10,265 bases of DNA from Spirillospora albida (lineage in GTDB: Bacteria > Actinomycetota > Actinomycetes > Streptosporangiales > Streptosporangiaceae): NCBI RefSeq assembly GCF_000718255.1, contig NZ_JOFJ01000039.1, forward strand, positions 1 to 10,265, in the 5' to 3' direction. The translations under genes and the position numbers were made by a program. The notes beneath the pieces are model-generated. The model ran no database searches, was not told the DNA's origin, and saw only the letters and a program-made list of their open reading frames with translations. Positions 5,816 to 10,265 of the stretch are shown one piece after another (position 1 is the first letter of the stretch; each line of letters opens with the position of its first letter).

Positions 5816-7000
5816 ATGACGAACGACAGCACGATCGCCCCGTTCTGGATCGACATCCCCCAGGCCGACCTCGACGATCTCCAGCAGCGGCTGGCGCGGA
5901 CCCGGTGGGCGGAGGAACTGCCCGCGGGCGAGTCGGCGCCGGCCGGCCCGGTGCCGCCCGGCTGGGAGTACGGCGTCCCGGTGGGCTACGTCAAGCAGCT
6001 GGTCGAGCGGTGGCGCACCAGCTACGACTGGCGGGCCTGGGAGGCGAAGCTGAACGCGTACCCGCAGTTCACCACTGAGATCGACGGACAGAACATTCAC
6101 TTCCTGCACGTGCGGTCGCCGGAGCCGAACGCGACGCCGCTGATCCTGACCCACGGCTGGCCGACCTCGGTGGTCGAGTGGCTGGACGTGATCGGCCCGC
6201 TCACCGATCCGCGGGCCCACGGCGGCGACCCGGCGGACGCGTTCCACCTGGTCATTCCGTCGGTGCCGGGCTTCGGCTTCTCCGGGCCGACCCGGGAGCG
6301 TGGCTGGGACCGGTACCGGGTGGCCCGGGCCTGGGCCGAGCTGATGCGCCGGCTCGGATACGACCGGTACGGCGCGGCCGGCAACGACGGCGGGTCGCTG
6401 ATCTCGCCCGAGGTGGGCCGGGTCGACCCCGAGCACGTCTGCGGCGTGCACGTGACGCAGGTCTTCTCGTTCCCGTCGGGTGACCCCGCCGAGCTGGCCG
6501 GTCTGTCCGAGGAGGAGCGCGGCAAGCTCGCGTTCGCCGAGTGGTTCACCCAGAACCGGGGCGCGTACGACAAGCTCCAGTCCACCGAGCCGCAGAATCT
6601 GGCGCACGCCCTGGCCGACTCCCCGGCCGGCCTGCTGGGCTGGCACGCGCAGCTGCTCGGCGCTTCGCTCGACCCGGATTTCGTACTCACGAACGTGATG
6701 ATCTACTGGCTGACCAACACGGCCGCCTCAGCCGCCCGGTTCTACTACGAGGACGCGGCGGCGGCCCCCGTACAACAGAAGTCGAACGGCCGGGGCACCT
6801 CCGTGCCCGAGCCGACCACCGTGCCCCTCGGCCTGGCCAACTTCGCCTGGGACTTCCAGTCCATCCGGCCGTTCGCTGACCGCGACCACAAGAACATCCT
6901 GTCCTGGAACGTCTATGACCGGGGCAGCCACTTCGCCGCGCACGACGCCCCCGACCTGCTCGTCGACGACATCCGGCAGTTCTTCGGCAAGGTGCGCTGA
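5816..7000 (+). CDS. Epoxide hydrolase, EHN plus alpha/beta-hydrolase fold
   Basis: This 394-aa cytoplasmic enzyme has an N-terminal epoxide-hydrolase (EHN) domain from about residue 8 to 105, starting FWIDIPQADLDDLQQRL. An alpha/beta-hydrolase core follows. Visible active-site features are the oxyanion motif HGWP (113-116), the nucleophile D191 in GNDGG and the catalytic H372 in GSHFAA. The family forms an ester between Asp and the epoxide and then hydrolyses it to a vicinal diol. The position after D191 is Gly where many members have Trp (GGDWG), so substrate preference may differ. The start at 5816 follows a leaderless-type promoter; 5795 is the alternative. It is first in a same-strand series with the NmrA-like and AlkZ-like genes, and divergent from a WYL regulator. 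Detoxification of a reactive epoxide or a biosynthetic step are both possible. Confidence 0.93.
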   Translation: MTNDSTIAPFWIDIPQADLDDLQQRLARTRWAEELPAGESAPAGPVPPGWEYGVPVGYVKQLVERWRTSYDWRAWEAKLNAYPQFTTEIDGQNIHFLHVRSPEPNATPLILTHGWPTSVVEWLDVIGPLTDPRAHGGDPADAFHLVIPSVPGFGFSGPTRERGWDRYRVARAWAELMRRLGYDRYGAAGNDGGSLISPEVGRVDPEHVCGVHVTQVFSFPSGDPAELAGLSEEERGKLAFAEWFTQNRGAYDKLQSTEPQNLAHALADSPAGLLGWHAQLLGASLDPDFVLTNVMIYWLTNTAASAARFYYEDAAAAPVQQKSNGRGTSVPEPTTVPLGLANFAWDFQSIRPFADRDHKNILSWNVYDRGSHFAAHDAPDLLVDDIRQFFGKVR

Positions 7001-7022
7001 TCCGCCGCCGGTTGTCGGCGGA
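7001..7022 (+). terminator. GC stem-loop directly after hydrolase stop
   Basis: TCCGCCG (7001-7007) and CGGCGGA (7016-7022) form a 7-bp stem with an 8-nt loop, starting at the base after the stop codon. No U-run follows. It may be a weak terminator or a 3' stabilising or attenuating element in the 61-nt gap before the NmrA-like gene. Confidence 0.4.
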
Positions 7023-7061
7023 CCCCTCAGACCCCCGTGTATTCACACGAAAGGAAATCCC

Positions 7062-7904
7062 ATGTATCTCGTCATCGGTGCCACGGCTCACTTCGGACGT
7101 CAGGCGGTAGAGGAGTTGGTCGCCGCGGGTGCCCCGGTGCGGGCGCTGACCCGTACTCCGGAGCGGGCCGGGCTCCCGCAGGAAGTCGACGTCGTCCGGG
7201 CCGATCTGACCAAGCCCGAGACGCTGCCGGCGGCGTTGGCCGGCGTCGAGGCCGCCTTCCTGGTTGTGCAGTACGGGATGGATGTCGCTCCGCTGCTGGC
7301 GGCCGCGGGCCGGGCCGGGGTGCGTCGGCTGGTGTTCCTGTCCTCGGGGGCGGTCGTCCCGGGCGCCGAGCGGCAGCCCGACGTGATCGCCCAATACCAC
7401 CGCGACGTCGAGCGGGCCGTCGAGGCGTCCGGAATCGAGTGGACGTTCCTGCGGCTGCTCTTCCCCGCCATCAACTCGTTGACGTTCGCGATGCAGCTCC
7501 AGGGCGGTGACGTCATTCGCGCGCCGTACGCCGAAGCGGCCTTCAGCGCCGTGCACGAAAGGGATGTCGCCGAGGTGGCCACGCAGATCCTGATCGGCGG
7601 CGGGCACGCGGGGCGGGCCTACGACTTGACCGGCCCCAAGTCGCTGACCCAGACACAGCAGGTCCGCATCCTCGGGGAGACGCTGGGGCGCCCGCTCACC
7701 GTCGAGGACCTCGACCCGGAGCCTGTGCTGGAGCAGATGAGCCAGTTCATGGACCCCGAGTTCCTGGCCGCGCTGTTCGCTCTCATGGCGCAGGCGGTCG
7801 GCAAGCCCGCGCCGGTCAACGACGTCATCGAGCAGATCACCGGGCACCCCGCGCGGACCTACGCCCGGTGGACCGCGGATCACCGGGCCGACTTCGGCGG
7901 CTGA
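7062..7904 (+). CDS. NmrA-like NAD(P)-binding oxidoreductase or sensor
   Basis: This 280-aa protein has an atypical-SDR Rossmann fold. The nucleotide-binding loop is GATAHFG (6-12); the usual second Gly is replaced, but the spacing is kept. VRALTR (26-31) is the beta2 end that in this family often favours NADP(H). RLVFLSS (89-95), IEWTFLRL (125-132) and the C-terminal RTYARWTADH are typical NmrA/HSCARG-like landmarks. The SDR Tyr-x3-Lys pair is not seen, so it may be a redox sensor rather than an enzyme, as some NmrA proteins are. AAGGA (7051-7055) lies 6 nt before the ATG. It follows the hydrolase by 61 nt on the same strand and is likely co-transcribed or separately translated from the same promoter. 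Confidence 0.91.
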   Translation: MYLVIGATAHFGRQAVEELVAAGAPVRALTRTPERAGLPQEVDVVRADLTKPETLPAALAGVEAAFLVVQYGMDVAPLLAAAGRAGVRRLVFLSSGAVVPGAERQPDVIAQYHRDVERAVEASGIEWTFLRLLFPAINSLTFAMQLQGGDVIRAPYAEAAFSAVHERDVAEVATQILIGGGHAGRAYDLTGPKSLTQTQQVRILGETLGRPLTVEDLDPEPVLEQMSQFMDPEFLAALFALMAQAVGKPAPVNDVIEQITGHPARTYARWTADHRADFGG

Positions 7905-7915
7905 TCAACGAGGCA

Positions 7916-7935
7916 GGGGCGGCATCCGCCGCCCC
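7916..7935 (+). terminator. Perfect 8-bp GC stem-loop after NmrA-like gene
   Basis: GGGGCGGC (7916-7923) and GCCGCCCC (7928-7935) form a perfect stem with the 4-nt loop ATCC, starting 12 nt after the stop codon. It has no U-run, as is common for terminator-like hairpins in high-GC actinomycetes. It could end most transcripts before the AlkZ-like gene, or act as an attenuator. Confidence 0.55.
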
Positions 7936-7962
7936 AGCCGTGTGGACGGAGAGGACGGCACG

Positions 7963-9108
7963 GTGGCACAGGTGCTGGGGCGACGGGAGTTGGGGAGAGC
8001 CCTGCTGGCCCGTCAGTGGCTGCTGGAGCGGGCCGACGCGACCGCCGAGGAGGCGGTCACCTGGCTGGTCGGCATGCAGGCGCAGGCGCCGTACGCGCCC
8101 TACTTCGGGCTCTGGAGCAGGTTGCGGAAGTTCGGTACCGCCGACCTGGCGGACGCGCTGACCGAGCGCCGCCTGGTGCGGGTCGCGCTGATGCGTAGCA
8201 CCGTCCACCTGGTCACCACGGCGGACTACCGCTCGTTGCGGCCATGGGCGCAGCCCGCGCTCGACCGTGAGCTGGACACCGCATTCAAAACGCCCCTCAC
8301 CGGTCTGGACCGTGTGGCCGTGGCAGAGTCCGGCCGGGCGCTGCTCGACGCACGGCACCTCACCCCCAAGGAGCTCAGGGCGGCGCTGCACAAGCGGTGG
8401 CCCGATCACGAGCCCCGCGCGCTCGCCACCGTAGTGCGCAACCTGGTGCCGCTGGTCCAGGTACCGCCACGCGCCGTCTGGGGCGTCGGCGGCACCACCC
8501 GGTACGCGACGGCGGCCGGCTGGACCGGAGCCGAGCCCGCCCCCGCCGCCGACTCCGAACACATAGTGCTGCGCTACCTCGCCGCGTTCGGCCCGGCCTC
8601 GGTCACCGACGTGCAGACATGGGCCGGCCGAACCCGGCTGCGTCCCGTCCTGGAGAGACTGAGGCCGCAACTGGCGGTCTTCCGCGACGAGCACGGGGTG
8701 GAGCTGTTCGACCTGCCGAATGCGCCACGCCCCGGCGCCGACGCCCGCGCGCCGGTTCGCTTCTTGCCCGAATACGACAACCTGCTGGCCTCCCACACCG
8801 ACCGCACCCGCGTGATCTCGGAGGAGGCCCGCAAACGAGTCATGACAGGCAACGGGATGCGCGCCACCTTCCTGGTGGACGGGCAGGTGACGGGCGTCTG
8901 GAAACTCCACCTGGGCAAAGCGTCAGCGACTCTGGAGATCGACCCGTTCCGGCCGCTGACCGCCACTGAGCGCGCCGAGGTCGAGACCGAAGGCACCCGG
9001 CTGCTGGAGTTCGCCGCGCCCGGCGCCGGCCACGACCTCCGCAGGGGCACGGCCACGCTCGTCGACCGCGACGACGCGGTGACCGGAGAGGAAAGCGATC
9101 GGCAGTGA
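7963..9108 (+). CDS. Winged-helix HTH_42 protein, AlkZ-like DNA glycosylase candidate
   Basis: This 381-aa protein matches the HTH_42 'winged helix DNA-binding domain' superfamily, which includes the interstrand-crosslink glycosylases AlkZ and YcaQ/AlkX. Landmarks are LARQWLLERA (15-24), VGMQAQAP (36-43), ALMRSTVHLV (75-84), VRFLPEYDNLLASHTDR (245-261) and VDGQVTGVWKL (275-285). Q39-x-Q41 sits at nearly the same residues as the catalytic QxQ of AlkZ, the azinomycin self-resistance glycosylase; YcaQ has a Q-x-D variant. That supports base excision of bulky or crosslinking N-alkyl adducts, but many actinobacterial homologues are uncharacterised. The GTG at 7963 is chosen because GGAGAGGA (7948-7955) precedes it by 7 nt; GTG 7942 is the alternative. 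It lies 58 nt after the NmrA-like gene, with a strong hairpin between. Confidence 0.88.
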   Translation: MAQVLGRRELGRALLARQWLLERADATAEEAVTWLVGMQAQAPYAPYFGLWSRLRKFGTADLADALTERRLVRVALMRSTVHLVTTADYRSLRPWAQPALDRELDTAFKTPLTGLDRVAVAESGRALLDARHLTPKELRAALHKRWPDHEPRALATVVRNLVPLVQVPPRAVWGVGGTTRYATAAGWTGAEPAPAADSEHIVLRYLAAFGPASVTDVQTWAGRTRLRPVLERLRPQLAVFRDEHGVELFDLPNAPRPGADARAPVRFLPEYDNLLASHTDRTRVISEEARKRVMTGNGMRATFLVDGQVTGVWKLHLGKASATLEIDPFRPLTATERAEVETEGTRLLEFAAPGAGHDLRRGTATLVDRDDAVTGEESDRQ

Positions 9109-9122
9109 GCAGGCCCTGCTCA
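9106..9122 (+). terminator. Stem-loop overlapping stop codon of AlkZ-like gene
   Basis: TGAGCAG (9106-9112) and CTGCTCA (9116-9122) form a 7-bp stem around GCC. The first three bases are the stop codon itself. There is no U-run. It is the likely 3' end signal of the plus-strand series. Confidence 0.5.
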
Positions 9123-9225
9123 TGCGTGCCATCCACAGACGCCCGCTCATGCCGCTGCCCGCGCCCTTCGGAAGGTGACCAAATCCGCCCACCGGCAAGA
9201 ATTCGTGCAGAGGACCTCGATCATC

Positions 9226-9302
9226 CGTGCAGTCCACTTCGGAAATCGACACCTCCGATGGTGTCCGTTAGGGGAACGCTCACCGGACGACATCCGTCAC
9301 GC
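9226..9302 (-). repeat. Right copy of the inverted modular repeat
   Basis: Read on the minus strand, module A (9302-9263) and module B (9253-9226) match 4363-4402 and 4422-4449 at 28/40 and 22/28 positions. The spacer is 9 nt instead of 19. The copy lies in the 293-bp gap (9109-9401), which has no supported gene. It also contains GACACC/GGTGTC (9248-9253, 9260-9265), a 6-bp stem with a 6-nt loop. Distances between module centres differ by 10 bp, one helical turn, from the left copy. Confidence 0.6.
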
Positions 9303-9401
9303 ACAGCTACTTTGCATCTGGTCGCACGGACCCGAGCGGAGGGCCTACGGGGCTGACTCGCCCCGACGACGCCCAGCCGGTGCTCGACGACCCCTGGGCG
9401 G

Positions 9402-10058
9402 TTACGTAGGGCGGCGGCGCTGACCTTCGGGCGTGAAGGTGAAGCTCTTGCCGAAATCACTGCCGCCGACCCGAACGGCCAACAGGACCGGCTCGGTGTA
9501 GGCGGGCGGCCATTGCGGTCCGGTGTCTGAGTCAGGTCCGTTCCAGAAGTGGAAGGAGACCATCGGCTCTTCGAGGGCACCGGTCAGGTAGCTGAGGGTC
9601 TTTCCGTACAGCGGGTTGTTGCCGCCGAAAAGGATCGAGGGCGGACCCAGAGCAGCCTCTACCTCGGAGAGCTTCCGGTCTTGCGCGGCCCAGGCATCCA
9701 GCGTGGCCGTGAGCTCGCGATGCTTCTGGGGTGTCAGTGTTCGGTCTGCTTGGAGCCAGCCCTGGACGCGAGCGAACTCCGAATAGACCGAAGCCACGCC
9801 GTACTCATAGTGTCCGGCTACCAGCCCGGCGAACGCTCCGGTGACCCCGGTTGGGGTGAAAGCCCCGCGTTCCTTCCACGCCTGCCGCTCTGCGGACCAG
9901 CGTTCCTCGCCACGTTCCACGTAGGCCAGATGATCGAGGAGGATGCGCAGCGCGATTTCGCCGCCGTACATCCCCGGCCGGCGAAGAGCGAGGTTCAGTT
10001 CACGTACGAGATGGTCGCGGATCTCTACGGAGGACCGGAGGTCTGGCTGTTCTGACAC
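9402..10058 (-). CDS. Conserved-looking hypothetical protein, 218 aa
   Basis: I do not recognise the family. The product is soluble, with no signal peptide or membrane segment. The N-terminal half is probably helical: IRDHLVRELNLALRRPGMYG (13-32) followed by LRILLDHLAYVERGEERW (37-54). A Gly/Asn-rich turn FGGNNPLYGKT (144-154) and a beta-rich C-terminus (FHFWNG 169-174, VLLAVRVGG 191-199) follow. Codon bias is clearly coding but less GC-extreme than in the hydrolase operon, which may mean separate acquisition. The start is GTG at 10058, with only a weak GAGAG upstream. A 32-bp palindrome lies 17-48 nt upstream, so regulation there is likely. An IS3-type transposase end lies beyond it. Confidence 0.8.
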   Translation of the reverse strand: MSEQPDLRSSVEIRDHLVRELNLALRRPGMYGGEIALRILLDHLAYVERGEERWSAERQAWKERGAFTPTGVTGAFAGLVAGHYEYGVASVYSEFARVQGWLQADRTLTPQKHRELTATLDAWAAQDRKLSEVEAALGPPSILFGGNNPLYGKTLSYLTGALEEPMVSFHFWNGPDSDTGPQWPPAYTEPVLLAVRVGGSDFGKSFTFTPEGQRRRPT

Positions 10059-10074
10059 GAAGATCAGTCTCTCA

Positions 10075-10106
10075 GGGTGTTGAGAACCGTTCGTTTATCA
10101 ACACCC
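10075..10106. promoter_or_regulatory. 32-bp imperfect palindrome upstream of the 218-aa gene
   Basis: The outer arms GGGTGTTGA (10075-10083) and TCAACACCC (10098-10106) are perfect inverted copies. The inner positions AA/TT (10085-10086, 10095-10096) and CG/CG (10088-10089, 10092-10093) also pair, giving 13 of 16 positions. On the minus strand the arm includes TTGATA, close to a -35 consensus, so the site may cover the promoter of the gene starting at 10058. It resembles a dimeric-regulator operator; no regulator can be named. Confidence 0.55.
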
Positions 10107-10163
10107 GCCCGGTGTGATCGCCAGCGGGCGAGGCACGATAACTTCGGCCACCACGCTCAGGAT

Positions 10164-10265
10164 CCCGGGGCTTCCCCCCGAGATGTGGACACCGGTTTCA
10201 TGCGGCGGCGGTCAGGTTACCTGTGGTGTTCTCGTAGTTGATGGGTGAGGTGTGGCCGAGGCGCG
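10164..10265 (-). mobile_element. Right end of an IS3-family element, truncated by window edge
   Basis: The element is inferred from the transposase C-terminus and from the GC-rich, repeat-like sequence beyond its stop codon. This includes GGGGCTTCCCCC (10167-10178) followed by GAGATGTGGACACC, which resembles terminal inverted repeats of actinobacterial IS3 elements. The exact end and target duplication cannot be set because the other terminus is outside the window. Confidence 0.6.
10198..10265 (-). CDS. IS3-family transposase (OrfB), C-terminal 21 codons only
   Basis: The minus-strand frame entering from the right edge reads RLGHTSPINYE, then NTTGNLTAAA and TGA (10200-10198). The pattern LGhxSPxxYE close to the C-terminus is a hallmark of IS3-family rve-type integrase/transposases. 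The catalytic DDE residues lie outside the window. The gene is on the same strand as, and upstream of, the 218-aa hypothetical gene. Whether the full copy is intact cannot be judged. Confidence 0.8.
   Translation of the reverse strand, partial: RLGHTSPINYENTTGNLTAAA

Noticed and set aside
1828..7095. Extra ACTTCGGA matches at about 1828 and 7088 as further copies of the module-B core
   Set aside because: They lie inside coding sequence and lack the flanking TGCA and ATCG positions shared by the three real copies.
6687..8910. Long minus-strand frames (398 and 357 aa) opposite the NmrA-like and AlkZ-like genes
   Set aside because: Antisense shadows of clearly coding genes, with Arg/Gly-rich composition and no domains.

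Overview
The window is very GC-rich, with strong third-position G/C bias, GTG as well as ATG starts, apparently leaderless genes and WYL-type regulators. This points to a high-GC actinomycete (Streptomyces, Streptosporangium or Nonomuraea type); the genus cannot be fixed from the sequence alone. It looks like an accessory region. No tRNA, rRNA or CRISPR array was seen.

Layout. (1) 1-246: a non-coding left edge with two small inverted repeats. (2) 247-3497: a divergent pair, a UvrA-like ABC ATPase on the minus strand and a WYL-domain regulator on the plus strand, separated by 62 bp that hold a palindrome. (3) 3498-3882: about 385 bp with no convincing gene. (4) 3883-4448: two small, unrecognised minus-strand ORFs that overlap at a GTGA junction. 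(5) 4449-4777: non-coding. (6) 4778-5752: a second WYL regulator (minus), divergent from a plus-strand run of an EHN-type epoxide hydrolase (5816-7000), an NmrA-like NAD(P)-binding protein (7062-7904) and an AlkZ-like winged-helix (HTH_42) protein (7963-9108). (7) 9109-9401: non-coding, with a repeat related to one at 4363-4449. (8) 9402-10058: an unrecognised 218-aa protein (minus) with a strong palindrome upstream of it. (9) 10198-10265: the last codons of an IS3-type transposase running off the right edge.

How the genes may work together. The recognisable products fit protection against DNA-reactive small molecules. The UvrA homologue lacks the UvrB-binding domain, as in self-resistance UvrA-like proteins of antibiotic producers. 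The epoxide hydrolase could open reactive epoxides, the NmrA-like protein could handle redox chemistry or sensing, and the AlkZ-like protein keeps a QxQ motif like that of the interstrand-crosslink glycosylase family. Each effector block has its own divergent WYL regulator, and both divergent effector genes show a TANNNT-N7-ATG layout suited to leaderless transcription. This joint function is inference. The four genes 4778-9108 are also bracketed by inverted, related repeats of about 75-85 bp, which suggests the block may have moved or been remodelled as a unit.
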